64,000 nucleotides of DNA. It comes from Monosporascus cannonballus (lineage: Eukaryota; Ascomycota; Sordariomycetes; Xylariales). Location: assembly GCA_004154925.1 (NCBI GenBank), contig QJNS01000191.1, positions 62,001-126,000 on the forward strand, written 5' to 3'. Under the pieces are notes generated by a model, which saw only the letters and a list, made by a program, of their open reading frames with translations, ran no database searches and was not told the DNA's origin. Each line of letters starts with the position of its first letter. The stretch's first letter is position 1. Both the position numbers and the translations under genes were made by a program. Of this stretch, positions 26,848 through 38,796 are shown piece by piece.

Positions 26848-27227
26848 TGTGACGAGCTTAGTGTTTAACCAACTATTAAACCTTAGTCGTACGGGTTTAT
26901 GTTGGCAGAAGTATTGTAGAAATCTAAGCAATAGATATAGTAATCGTGTTACGTCTCGTAATTCTAAGTGTACTTTGGGTAACGATGTTGTATTACAAGC
27001 TGAAATTATTTAGATTATGAAAATAATAAACGTATATATTTTTGTTCTGGCTTAAGGTGCTTATTCCGGCCTAACGATACTTTTTTTAGTTAAATTTCCT
27101 TAAGCCCTTTTGACCAACCAGAGCCTTTGAGTTCTTTGAGCCAGTTACGTAACTTCTTGGCTAGGTCGGGGTCCGGCTTTTCAGGATCCCGACTGTTTCC
27201 AAAAACCAAGACCGTTCGGTCATAACA
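26848..27227 (-). mobile_element. Solo LTR of family G inside G-C, TSD CCAAC
   Basis: 380-bp inverted LTR, TGTGACGAGC...GGTCATAACA, flanked by CCAAC at 26,843-26,847 and 27,228-27,232. Removing it restores continuity with the corresponding sequence of G-B near 28,855 (GCCAACAAACT). It is moderately mutated. Confidence 0.92.
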
Positions 27228-27459
27228 CCAACAAACTGGACCGTCTGCAAAAACAGAAACGATTACTTCGTCGTCGTAGCATCGAGATACTTCGTCGTAA
27301 TATCAAAGGTACGGAAGCGATAAAGGAATTTAAGCGTTTCGAAAAAGAACAGAAACAGCTGGAAGTTGCCGTCGTAGCCGCCACATTAGCATACCCCGCG
27401 TTTCCGGCCGGCTGGTCTAAAGTTAATATTATTAATTGGTCAACCGTTAACTGGGGTGC

Positions 27460-27533
27460 TGTGAGATTTAAGACCTGATAGTGTCCTGCCGTAATGTGGC
27501 GCCTCACATTTTTCGGCACTTCAGGATCTGACA
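27460..27533. mobile_element. 74-bp TG...CA element, TSD GGTGC/GATGC
   Basis: Present in G-C and absent at the matching site of G-B (about 29,064-29,080, reading GGGATGCACCCG). Ends read TGTGAGAT and, inverted, TGTCAGAT (7 of 8). The flanks GGTGC and GATGC differ by one G-to-A change. The size is far below a normal LTR. It could be a very short solo LTR, a TRIM derivative or a MITE. Confidence 0.7.
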
Positions 27534-27539
27534 GATGCG

Positions 27540-27770
27540 TCCGTCGTTGCTGGTGAAAGTTCTTTAATAGGCGCTGGGCACCCATGAGGTTCTTGGCGGG
27601 TTCCCAGGTGTTCTCGGAGTCCAGGTGCTTTTTCCACTTGATCAGGTACTAGCTAAATCTGTCTTCTTTTCTTATGTCGAATATTTTCTCCACTTCGTAA
27701 CTTGTTTCATCTTTTACCTCTCTATCGTTTTACGCCGTATATATCTTAATTATGCCCGCCGTTAATTCGA
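27540..27770 (-). pseudogene. Chromodomain at the C-terminus of G-C pol
   Basis: Minus-strand translation reads YEVEKIFDIRKED, one stop, then YLIKWKKHLDSENTWEPAKNL: the chromodomain pattern (E-V-E-x-I-L, Y-L-V-K-W-x-G, ENTWEP) that defines chromoviruses. It is followed by LLKNFHQQRRTHLSDPE. The domain normally directs integration toward modified chromatin. The reading frame overlaps the antisense ORF on the plus strand. Confidence 0.85.
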
Positions 27771-28497
27771 ATAAAGAAATATAAAAAAACTGGATACAAT
27801 TTAACTTTTAGTAAAAGCTCCTATTGGTAATTATTTTCTACGTTTTTCTTCACGATTTTATATAGTCCGATATATTTGAAATTAAGTTGTATGCGAGGTT
27901 TTTTCGTTTAAATATTTTTCGTAACGAAATAAATTATTTTCCCTTTTTCGAAAGTTGGTCTCTTTAACCGTTTTTCGTCATAATATTTGTTTATTTGGTT
28001 TTGTACGAATTTCAGTTTTATTTTTATTTCCGGGTGTAATTATCTAAGTTAATCTAATATAAAAATTGCTTTGACATATAACGGCTAGGCGGTTTAACCA
28101 ACTATTAAACCTTAATCGTACGGGTTTATGTTAGCAGGAGTATCGTCGGAATCTAAGCAATAGATATAGTAATCGTATCACGTCTCGTAATACCAAGGGT
28201 GCCTTAGGTAACGATATTATATTGCAAGCTAAAGCTATCTAAACTATGGAAATAATAAGCATATATATCCTCGTTCTGGCTCAAGGTGGTTAAGCGGTTC
28301 AAATCCTTAAGCCCGTTAAGCCTTTTAAGCTTCTTTGCCGGCTCAAAGGGCTTAAGGTGCTTGGCGCCTTAAAACCTTTAAGCCGGTTACGTAACTTCTT
28401 GGCGGTAATCGGGACTTATTTTTTTCGTAGGCCCGACCATCCATAAAAAAGCCAAAATTATTAGGTCGTAATACGATTTCCCTTCCTTCCAGGATTT

Positions 28498-29110
28498 TTG
28501 TCCTTAAAAATCAAATTATTCGTTTATTTATTTTTGATACGTAACCTTTTTTTTTTCACTTTCGTTTTGTCAAATCACGTAGAAAAATTTCGTTCTCATA
28601 AACGTATTAACGTTCTTATTTTCTCAAAACGTGTCCAACGTTTTGGTTTTAAAATGCTCTTTTATTCCCGTTATAAAAAGAAAAATACAAAATGCAAAGT
28701 TACTCGAGGTTTCTTAAAATATGCGCGTTATATTCATTATGGCAATCCTTATAATATTTTCGGCCCTTCCGAAATTATATATCAAAAACTTCTGGATAAA
28801 AAGGATCGTTTAAAACGTAAAAAAAGCAGGCTCGCAAAACGCTGCAAACGGCTGCCAACAAACTAGATCGTTTACAAAAACAAAGGCGATTATTCCGTTG
28901 TCGTAATATCGAAATATTTCGTCAAAATATTAAAGGTACGGAAGTTATGAAAAAGTTCGAACGTTTCGAAAAAATGCAGGAATAATTAAAGGCCGCCAAT
29001 ACGGCTACTACGTTAACGCAGGCCGCGGCCGATTAGCCTAACATCTCGGCTATTAACTGGTCGGCTGTTAACTGGGATGCACCCGTCGTTATTGGTAAAA
29101 GTTTTTCAAC
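28498..29110 (+). pseudogene. Antisense 3' ORF of G-B
   Basis: Counterpart of the antisense ORF in G-C and similar at protein level: basic start, then FLKYARYIHYGNPYNIFGPSE, QKLLDKKDRLKRKKS. An apparent 1-base deletion near 28,825 shifts the frame; beyond it the sequence continues as LDRLQKQRRLF, then RFEKMQE and the INWSAVNWDAP block. It ends close to the chromodomain end of pol on the other strand. The same location, orientation and residues in two separate copies argue for a real element gene. Function not recognised. Confidence 0.6.
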
Positions 29111-29149
29111 AGACGTTAAACGCCAATAAAATTGTTAACAAGTTCCCAG

Positions 29150-32100
29150 GTATTTTCGAAATCCGGGTGCTTTTTCCATTTAATTAGATACTAGGTAAAT
29201 CCGTTTTATTTTCGCATATTAAAGACTTTTTCATTTCGTATACTTATTTGTCTTTTACCTTTATATTGTTTTATACCGTATATACCTTAATTATATTTGT
29301 TGTTAATTCAAATAAGGAAACGTAAAAAGTTAAAGGGAATTTAACTTTTGGTGGAAATTCTAATTAATAATTATTTTCCGAAATTCTTTTGGTAATTTTA
29401 TATAAATCGATATATTTAAAATCGAGTTTTTTATTAAATCGTTTCGTTTAAATATTTTTAATAATAAGGAAAACCATTTCCCCTTTTTCGAAAGTTAATT
29501 CTTTTAACCTTTTTTAGTTATAGTACTTATTTATTTAATTTCGTACGAATTCCAATTCCGTTTTCATTTCTAAATGCAGTTATCGTAATTATTTTAATAT
29601 AAGGATTATTATAACATTAATTAAACCGTTATCGCGTACTTTTTTAAAACTTTTGAAATAAAAACAAAATTAACGTCCGCAAATATTATTTTAATATTTT
29701 CTTAATAATTAATATTGTAAATTAGCTATAAAATCAACAACTTTTTAACGTAGTTACTTTATTCGTAATTAATATAATATCATAAATAAATTTCCAAAAT
29801 TTAATTTATTCGTTTTATTTATTTATCCGTTTAAGGTTTAAATGCGCTAAATAACTTATGATTTAGGCCGATCTATACCATAAGGCTTTGTTAAAGTTTT
29901 AACGTAAATATTAATCCTTTATCCAAAATAATTTCCATTGGTAATCCGTATATATTGAAGATATGGTTAAAAAATATATATATGCCATTTATTCGGTATT
30001 TGTGTCCTCGTAATATGGTAAAAAATATAAAAACTTCGTAAATCGGTTAACAATTACGAAAATACTGTCATAATATATTCCCGTAATTAAATTTTCTAAT
30101 ATAAGGAATTTAGTAATAAAATCGAATATAATTAAATATTATAATCGATTTACGACTAATAATAGTTGTAATTTTCCGTATAGCTTATATCGTGGAGTTT
30201 TTGCTTTAATGCAAACATCGTATTGCCGTATAACTTTTTGTATTATCGATTTTATTTTAAAAAAGGAAAATATACGTTAAAACCGTTTTAAGGGTTTATA
30301 AATTCCTGGATATCCGTATAATTGATGTTCGTATATTTTTTGTACTAAATCCTTCTGGTATTTTTCTGCAACTTGTATTTTTTTGTTTTTTTGTTTTCTA
30401 GAAAATTAATGTTATATTACTAAATTTTCTAATATATACCAAAGAGTACTACCCGAATTCTCGTAATTTGTCGTCAGCGGAAATATTCTTTTATAATGGT
30501 ATTAAAGATTATATAACTAATTTTAACTAATTTCTTTTTAAATTTTGGTTATCTACTTAAAGTATCTGTTTTGCTATTTTCTAAACTTTTTCTATAAATA
30601 ATAACGAAATCGAAGTTCGCTAATTTTTCTACATATCTCAATTATCGTTTTATAAGTTTCTTAGTTATAATAAATCGGATAAAATTTTAATAATCTGTAT
30701 TAACTTTGACCTAATGCAAATTTCTTTTCAGGAAATACCTAAACTCTCGAAATGCTATAATAATAACCATAAATTCCTTATCTGAAATACTGTAATTAAG
30801 TTCGGCTCCTTTTAATTTGTAGGAAAAAAATGCAATAAAGTACAATTTTCCTTAATTATCTTATTATCCGATTATTACGCCTAATACGTAATTCGAAATA
30901 TCGGTTTTTAATTTAATAGGACGATTTGGATTATATATAATTAATATTAACTCGTTAATAATCGTATTCTTAATATCGTAAAATACTTTTTCCGTATTTA
31001 TCGTCCATTTAAATTCTTTTTTTTCGTAAGATTTATTAAAAGTATAACGATTTTGCTAAAGTTTCGAATAAATTTCCTATAGTAATTAGCAAATCCGAAA
31101 AATGCCTATACTTTCTTAACTGTCGTTGGCGTCTGCTATTTTACAACTGCTACGATTTTTTTAAGATTTATCTTAATATATCCTGGGGTAATAATATGTT
31201 CCAGATATTTTACTTCTTATTTATAGAATTAACTTTTTTTGCGTTAATAAATAGCCTTATATCCTATAAAACTTAAAAAACTTTATAAACGTATTTTGTG
31301 AATATTTTTTCTGTTTCTAAAAAGATAAAAACATTGTTAAGATAATAAATGACGAAAATATCGAAATACTTTCGTAATATATAATTTACTATCCGTTAAA
31401 AAATTATTAGTACGTTTGTAAATCCTATTAACGTAATTAAATATTTAAATAATCTCTATTTCGTTTTAAAAGTTATTTTCCATTCGTATCTTTTTTTAAT
31501 TCTCATAAATTTATATCTATTTCTAAGATCGAATATTATAAACAATTTGGTTCCGTAAAATCGGTTTTTTATTTACGTAATTAGGGATAATAATATTCGA
31601 TATTTAACAATAATATTATTTAGTTATCGATAATTAACTATAAATTCTAGTTTTTCATTTTCTTTTAGTACGAAAAATAACGAATATCGTATTAATATCT
31701 TCGAAAATCGAATTCATCCTTTTTATAGCCAATGTTCCAGATATTCTTTAAAAGTATATAATATGTTTCAATTAAGGTTGTAAATAAGGCAAAATTTCGT
31801 CAAAATTCTTTTTTTCAAAATTATTTCGTAATTTTATTTGTTATATTCTAATAGTTTCGTAACGAAATTTCCTTTAAAAATTTACTGATATCTATAATAT
31901 TTTAATAATATATTAATTAAACTTTTTAATTCTTTAAGCTATTATTCTTACTATTCTAAATCGTTATTTAATTACCTTAATTTCGTTTTAATAATAATAA
32001 CGATATGTTATATTTTCGTTTAATATACATTTTTTTTATGTTTTATCCCTTTAAATAATAAGATTTCTGTTATATATTTTTACCTATATTTATCGTTATT

Positions 32101-34430
32101 ATCGATCGAATATTAAGATCTTAATTTTTTTAATCCGTTAATAAAATATAAGGCGAACTTTATCTAACCATTTTTATTATTAATCAAAATTTGGTATTAA
32201 TATATTTATAGTAATCTTAAAATTATATTGTAATTGCCGAATAAAATAATATCGAAATTAATTATTCAATATTATTTTTAAACAAAAATTTCGAAATAAT
32301 TAATTTCGCGTATAATTTTCCCGTTATCGCAAGCAAATTCCTAACTTTCGATATTCGTCGTTATATAATGTTTTAACTTATATTTTCATAATAATTTAAG
32401 CTTATTAATTATATCCGGTATAATGTAATTTCTGCCCAAAATTCCGTAATCCATTATTACTATATACTAATACGTTCCGATTCGTATATCTAAAGTAATA
32501 AAATTATTAACGTTTGTTATCGTCCCGTTTAAAGCCTTTTTCGGAAATTCCTTTTAATTTTTTTAGTTTCGTTATTTTACGGCTTTTTTATAAATAACCT
32601 TTTTCTTTTAATTTCTATTCGAATTTATCGAACTTTATTTAAGTTTCTTCGTTTAATGCGTTAAGCTGCTATATTTATTATTATTGGCGGCATATTGTTT
32701 TTTTTAAATTATATTAATTATTCTTAATTTTGCATTAATTGTTTCCTTATTAAATAAATTGTTTTTTTATATTTACGATTGAATCCCATTATATATCGTT
32801 TTAATTGTCGTTTTAAAAACCTTATATAAATTAACGTATTTTTAATAACCTTTTTTTATAAAAATCTGTAATAAATATTAATTAAAAATAAAAATCCGTA
32901 ATAGTTTTTTAATAATGTTTTTTTACCGTACGCTAAATTAACTCCTTTTCCGTTTAATAATCATATTATCCTTAACAATAAAAAGGTTTTTTATAAGCAT
33001 TATTTTCCTTTAAGCTAATTTTCTGCTTCGGCTAATTGCTGGATATTTTCTGGGGTTATAATTCGAAAATATTAATACCATTATTTATTATTTTTATTAT
33101 CTCCGTTACGATTTAAAAAACCGAATCCTTCATAATACATACGGGTAATTTGTTCGTAAAAATACTGCTTCTATTTTTCGTAATCGGGATATTCTTGTCG
33201 TCGACAATATATAGCATGCATTCTGCCATATCGATCAGGGATTCCGGGACAGATTTTTTCTGTTTAATTCTGATATTCGCGTAACCAGTCCTGTAATGCT
33301 TGTTATTATGTTTACGCTACCTGTTAGGCCAGCTTTCTAGCTTTTCGTATTCCTCGTCGAATTTTTTATCGTAATGGTCCTTATTAGTTTTCTTACTATA
33401 GTGAACTTAATACGTATTTAAGCCGAATCATATTAATGGATTTATTATCGTTTCTTTAATTATTCCTGAATTATTTTTCCGATATAGGTATTTAGTTGCC
33501 TTACCGTAACCTTTTGGGTTTTTTGCATTTATAAACTTTATGTCCTGTTTTGCCATAATTAAAACATTTAATTTAAATTTAATTTTGTTTATGGGTAACG
33601 CCAAATTCCATAGGTCCTAACGCCGTTCCGTAAAAAATAAAGGGCGCATCTCGTTTCTTCCCTTAGTTAGACTTATTATACCTCGATCGTAAGGCATATT
33701 ATCCCTTTTTTTTCTTACCGTTTTTCATATTGTCGATTATTAATTTTAATTACTTCTATAATATACCGATTTAAAATAATTAATCGTTTAATCCGAATAA
33801 TTTTATTTTTTATATTATCTTTTAACTCTTTATAAAACATATCGATAAAGGTATCGGCCTTATTATTTTCCTATCCGGCCTTAGCCGTAAAACTTTTAAA
33901 AGTTACGGCGTATTTAAACGCAAATCTTTTTTGTCGGAATTATAAATGTTACTAGGCCGCAAATCATTTTTTATCTAAATTGCCGAAATTATTGCGCGTT
34001 TTATGTTCGAAATTCATATAAAATAAAAAAGTTTATTAATAAAATCTTTTTTATCTAATTCTTTTATTTCTAGGAAATTTCTTATAATCGGTTCAAACCA
34101 GTTAACCGTATTTTCCGTTAGGCATATTTTTATTACTAGGACCTTATCCGCTAGGTTATTATAATTTAGGAAGCGAAAATAAATTCGCGCTTAAATTAAG
34201 AAAGTTTAAAGGTTACCTTTCCTATTATAAGGTTTCGGCTTTCTAGGCTTTATGCGAACGAAAAAGGCTTAAGTAAATAGCGTAACCTTAATTTGTCGGA
34301 TTTCTTTTTCCAGTTCTCGAATTCGAATTTAAAGCTGCTAAATAAGGGTTTCCTAAATATTAATCGATATTTTAACAATATTAAATTTTGTTGAAAATTT
34401 AACGGTATTATTAATTAAAAATTTATAACG
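29150..34430 (-). pseudogene. G-B gag-pol remnant with chromodomain
   Basis: Read leftward: the nucleocapsid zinc knuckle at about 33,575-33,532 is C-F-N-Y-G-K-T-G-H-K-V-Y-K-C, with only the second Cys changed to Tyr. RT lies about 31,900-31,080, ending [12 protein letters not shown]. The integrase zinc-binding region is at about 30,340-30,180 (GYPGI, then Y-D-V-C). A C-terminal part follows (LTFEKGEMVFL, IDLYKITKRISENNY), and chromodomain remnants are near 29,250-29,150. Stops occur throughout. Confidence 0.8.
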
Positions 34431-34830
34431 TATAATAGCTAAACGTTTTAACCAATTCTTAAACCTTAATCGTACGGTTTATATTAATAAAATATCGCAA
34501 AAATCTAAATAATAAATATAATAATCATATTATGTTTCGTAATACCAAAAGTGCCTTAAGTAATGATATTATATTATAAGCTAAAATTATTTAAATTATG
34601 GAAATCATAAGCGTATATATATTTGTTCTGGCTCAAAATGCTTAAACGGCTTAAACTCTTAAGCCCGTTAAGCCCTTTGAGCTCCTTTGCCGGCTTAAGG
34701 GGTTCAAGGTGCTTGGCGCCTTGAGATCTTTGAGCCGGTTACGTGACTTCTTGGCGGTGGTCGGGGCTTGTCTTCTTCGTGGGCCCGACCGTCCGTAAGG
34801 AAGCCAAGACTGTTAGGTCGTAACATGACA

Positions 34831-37800
34831 TTAACTGGCCTATTGTCTCGTATTTTTTTGTTAACTTCTGGGGTAAAACCGAAATTGGCATCTATAAATA
34901 TTATTTTAATACTTTTATAATAATTAATATTATAAGCGAGTTAGGTAATAGGTAACTTCTTAACGCAGGTACCTTATTTAAAATTAATATAATATCGTAA
35001 ATAAATTTCTAAGATTTATTTTATCCGTTTCATTTATTTATCCGTTTATCGTTTAAAATATTAAATAATTTATAATTTAACTCGATCTGTGTTATAAGGC
35101 CTTAGCAAAATTTAAATTCAAATATTAATCCTTTATCTGAAATAATATCTATTAATAATCCGTATATGCTAAAAATATGCATGAAGATAATGTGTGTTAT
35201 TTGTTCGGCGTCTGTATCCTCGTAATATAGTAAGAAATAGAAAAATTTCGTGAATCGATCGACGATTACGAAGATACTTTCGTAATGTACTTCTATAACG
35301 GGATCTTCTGATATAGCAAGTTTAATGATAAAATCCATAGTAATTAAATCCCATGGTCGTTCTGAGAATAGTAATAGTTGTAACTTTTGTAGGGCTTGTA
35401 TCGTTATGTTTTGGTTTTGCTGCAAAGGTTGCACTGTTATCGTATTTTCTAAACCACCATTTTCATTTTAGAAAAGAAATAAGTACGTTAAAGTTGCTTT
35501 AGAGTTTTGTGGATCCCTGGATATTTATGTAACTAATATTTATGTATTTTCGTATCAGGTCCTCTTGGTATTCTTTTAGAACTTGTAGTTTGTCTGTTCT
35601 TTAATCTTTTACGAAACCGTTATTATATTATTGGATTTTCTAATGCACATTAAAAGGTATTACCCGAATTGTCGTGATTTGTCATGGCCGTAAATGTTTT
35701 TCTATAATAGTATTAAAAACGGTATAGCTAACCTTGACCAATTTCTTTTCGAGGTCTGGTCGCCTGCTTAAAGTATCGGCTTTGCCGTTTTCTGAGCCCT
35801 TTCTATTTATAATAACGAAATTAAAGTTCGCTTATTCCTTTGCGTATCTTAGTTATTATCCTATAAATTATTTGAGCGTGGTAAAACGGGTAAAATTTTG
35901 ATAATCCGTATATACTTTGACTTAATGCAAGCTTTCTTTTATGAAATCCTTGAACTTTCGAACAGCTGTAATAATGGCCATAAATTCTTTATCTGGAATA
36001 CTCTAATTAAATTCGGCTCCTTTTAACTTATGCGAAAAAAATATTATAATACGGTGTAATTTGTTTTAATTATTTTGTTATCCGATTATTACGTTTAACG
36101 CGTTATCCAAAATATTGGTTTTTAGCTTAATAAGACAAATTGAATTATATATAATTAGTACTGGCTCGCTAATAATTGCATCCTTAATTTTCCGAAATGC
36201 CTTTTGGATTTTGGACGTTTATTTGAATTTTTTTTTCTTTATAAGGTGGGTTAGGTGTTATAGCTGCACCATACCATCACGCCACCAGGGCAAAAGATCG
36301 GTGGAATGATCGCAATTGTGGCAATCATCCTAGTTCTTACAGCTGCATATATACTGGAGCTCTTACGGCTGACCAGGCCGTAACATTAGAGGTATAGTTA
36401 TCTTGCTATAGTTTCGAATAAATTTTTTGTAATAGTTGGCGAATCCATGTAATGACTGTACCTCCTTAACCGTTATTAGCATTTGCTATTCCGTAACTAC
36501 AGCGATTTTCTTTAGGTTTATTTTGATGTATTCTGTGATAATAATATGTCCCAGATATTCCATTTTTTGGGTATGAAATTGATTTTTTTTCCGCGTTAAT
36601 TAGTAACCCTACTTCTTATAAAGCTTGAAAAATCTTATAAACGTATTTTGCATATGCCTTTCCCGTTTCCGAAAAGATAAAGATGTCGTTAAAGTAATAG
36701 ACGACAAAAACATCGAGGTATTTACATAATACATAATTAATTATTCGTTAGAGGGTTACTAATACGTTCGTAAGTCTTATTAGTGTAACAAAATACTTAA
36801 ATAATCCGTATTTCGTTTTAAAAGTTGTTCTTTATTTGTATTTTTCTTTAATTTTTATAAGGTTGTATTTATCTTTAAGGTCGAATAATGTGAACTATTT
36901 GGCCTCGTAAAGTCGGTTTTTTATTTTTCTAATTAGAAGTAATAATATTCAATCCTTAATAATAATGTCGTTTAGTTGTCGATAGTTAATTATAAGTCGT
37001 AAGTTTCCGTTTTTCTTTAGTATAAAAAATATTGGATATCCTGTTAGTGATTTCGAAGGTCGAATCCATCTTTTCTATAACCGATCTTTCTAGCTATTCT
37101 CTGAAAGTACGCAATTCGTTTTTATTAAAGCTGTAAATGAGGTAGAACTTCGTCGAAAAACTCTTTTGGAGGATTATCTTATAATTCTCTCCGCTATTTT
37201 TTATTAGCTTTGTATTAAGCTTTTTTTTAAAGAGCTTTTCGTATCGGTAGTATTGTAATAATATATTAGTTAAATTCTTTCATTTTTTGGGCTGTTATTC
37301 TAGGTCATTATTTAATTGTCTTAATTTCGCTTTGATGGTGATAATAATACGTCGCATCTTTCTTTGATGCTTATTTTATTTTTTATATTTTGTTCCTTTG
37401 GGTGGCAATATTTCTGTCGTGTTCTTATGCCTGTATTTCTATCGAATGTTAAGATCTCGTTTTTTCTTTTTTTAGTTTGTTGAAAAAGGGTAAGACAAAC
37501 CTTATCTGGCCAGTTTTTCTGTCGATTAAAATTCCATAATAGCGTATCCATAATAATCCTAAGATTATATCGTAATTTTCAAGTGGTACGATATCGAAAT
37601 TAATTATTTGGTATCATCCTTTAACAAAAATCTCGAAGTGATTAATTTTGCCTATAATTCTCCTGTTATTGTAAGAGAATTCCTAACTTTCGGTATTCGT
37701 CGTTATATATGGTTTTAACTTGTATTTCAATGGTAATCTAAGTTCGCTAACCATATTCGGTATAATATAATTTCTGCCCAGAGCTCCGTAGTTCATTATT

Positions 37801-38480
37801 GCGGTGTGCTAATGTGTTTCGATTGGTATATCTAAGGTACTAAGGTTATTAACGGCTCTTATCGTCATATTTAAAGCCTTTTTTAAAAATTATTTTTAAC
37901 TTTTCGGCGTTTCGTTATTTTGCGGCTTTTTTATAGATAATTTTCGTTTTTTTAACTTTTTCTTAAGTTTGTTAAGCCTTACTTATATTTCTTGATATAA
38001 CGTATTAAGCTGTTATATTTGTCGGTGTTGCCGGCGTATTGTTTTTTCGAATTATATCAGTTATTTTTGGTTTTGTTACAGTTGCCTTCCTTATTATATA
38101 AACTGTTTTTTATAATTTCGAATGTATCTCAATATACGTTGTATTAATGGTCGTTTTAGAATTCGCCCGTGAATTAACATATTTTTTCTTTAATGATTTT
38201 TTGATTAACTTCTATGGTAAAGGATAATTAGAAATATAAGTCCGTAATGGCTTTCTGGCAATATCTTTTTACGGTATGCTGGATTACCTCCTTTTCCGTT
38301 TAATAATTGCGTTACTTATAATAACGGAAAAGGTTTTTTTACGGGTATTGCCTTTTTTCGGGCCAGCTTTCTATTTCGGCTGATTAGTAAATATCATTTT
38401 CCGGGGCTTTAAATCGAAGGTGCCGATATTATTGTTTATCGTTTTTGTTATTTCTAATTCGGTTTGGAAAGTCGGATCCT
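34831..38480 (-). pseudogene. G-C pol and gag remnant (integrase, RT)
   Basis: The integrase core is the best preserved part (35,434-35,102): SERPWDLITMDFI, then IFVIVDRFTKF and DIISDKG, carrying catalytic Asp residues of the DDE set. RT is at about 37,100-36,400, with the active-site box reading Y-F-N-D-I-F-I-F-S near 36,700 and ending LLQKIYSKL before a 130-bp insertion. The Asp-to-Asn change in the YLDD box and the stops rule out activity. Homology to G-B continues to 38,480 and stops there abruptly. Confidence 0.82.
36256..36385. mobile_element. 130-bp TG...CA element, TSD TTAGG/TTAGA
   Basis: TGTTATAGCTG...GGCCGTAACA, flanked by TTAGG (36,251-36,255) and TTAGA (36,386-36,390), one G-to-A difference. 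The empty site is visible in G-B (about 31,036-31,040, TTAAA). Normal composition in mutated surroundings means a recent insertion. Too short for a typical LTR; could be a solo LTR of a small element. Confidence 0.78.
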
Positions 38481-38796
38481 ATGAGACCCTGACATCACAC
38501 ACCCAAGCATATAACTGAAAAAAGTGTATTAACAGGTTGCCTTGACCTCTAGATGGTCCTAGCTAGAAAGTGAAGGTAGCGAACCCTCCTTTTATACACG
38601 TAAATACAGGTGGAGCTTGGAGAAAAAGGTACCAGGGGTACAGAAAGTAATTTCCGCTAGGGCTGACTGGCTTTACCAGGTCTGACATATAGACTCGGGT
38701 GTAATATGATGTTCATGTTCACTGGCCCGATCCTTTGGACCTGGTCAAAGTGATGGAGCTGGGTGTGTTATCAGGATTGTGCTTAGGGAAGACGCC
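38481..38796. other. Left edge of the gene island, 3' flank
   Basis: Sequence switches within a few bases from mutated gag of G-C to balanced DNA. The 316 bp before the stop codon of the 7-TM gene hold no coding signal that I can support; they probably include its 3' untranslated region and terminator. Confidence 0.6.

Larger units (their letters stand above)
26539..27585 (+). pseudogene. Antisense 3' ORF of G-C: Cys-rich, charged helical protein
   Basis: Transcribed opposite to pol. From the ATG at 26,581 it encodes a basic N-terminus (KKSGFRKRIKRFGFK), a block PFCFR..., then R-R-S-L-K-Y-A-R-Y-I-Y-Y-G-D-S-C, where Tyr probably replaces Cys (C-x2-C and K-C-x-R-C patterns). A long Lys/Arg/Glu/Leu/Gln region likely to be a coiled coil follows (LDRLQKQKRLLRRR, then EFKRFEKEQKQLE), then Ala-rich and Trp-containing segments. 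It ends at the TGA at 27,583-27,585, overlapping the 3' end of pol on the other strand. It is broken by one TAA (26,815), the solo LTR 26,848-27,227 and the 74-bp element 27,460-27,533. The same ORF is present in G-B. I recognise no named domain; a zinc-binding nucleic-acid protein is inference. Confidence 0.65.
28077..34825 (-). mobile_element. Ty3/gypsy chromovirus G-B, complete, nested in G-C
   Basis: 6,749 bp with LTRs at 28,077-28,473 (3') and 34,431-34,825 (5') on the minus strand, and perfect target duplication TGACA at 28,072-28,076 and 34,826-34,830. A polypurine tract (GGAAGGAAGGGAAA on the minus strand) lies next to the 3' LTR. Order on the minus strand: gag with zinc knuckle, protease, RT, RNase H, integrase, chromodomain. 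Heavily AT-shifted and inactive. Confidence 0.95.
25863..38480 (-). mobile_element. Ty3/gypsy chromovirus G-C, truncated in gag
   Basis: Minus-strand element: 3' LTR (25,863-26,490), region with an antisense ORF, pol (27,540-28,071 and 34,831 to about 37,750), and a gag part up to 38,480. It hosts the complete copy G-B (28,077-34,825), a solo G LTR and two very short elements. The alignment with G-B stops at 38,480 (GGATCCT, then unrelated island DNA), so the 5' end of gag and the 5' LTR are missing. Its base composition is less degraded than that of G-B. Confidence 0.85.

Noticed and set aside
27220..27585. Minus-strand frame of 121 codons as an independent gene
   Set aside because: Its start (GAQRLLKNF) is simply the C-terminal tail of G-C pol after the chromodomain; the rest runs through the 74-bp insertion and the antisense ORF.
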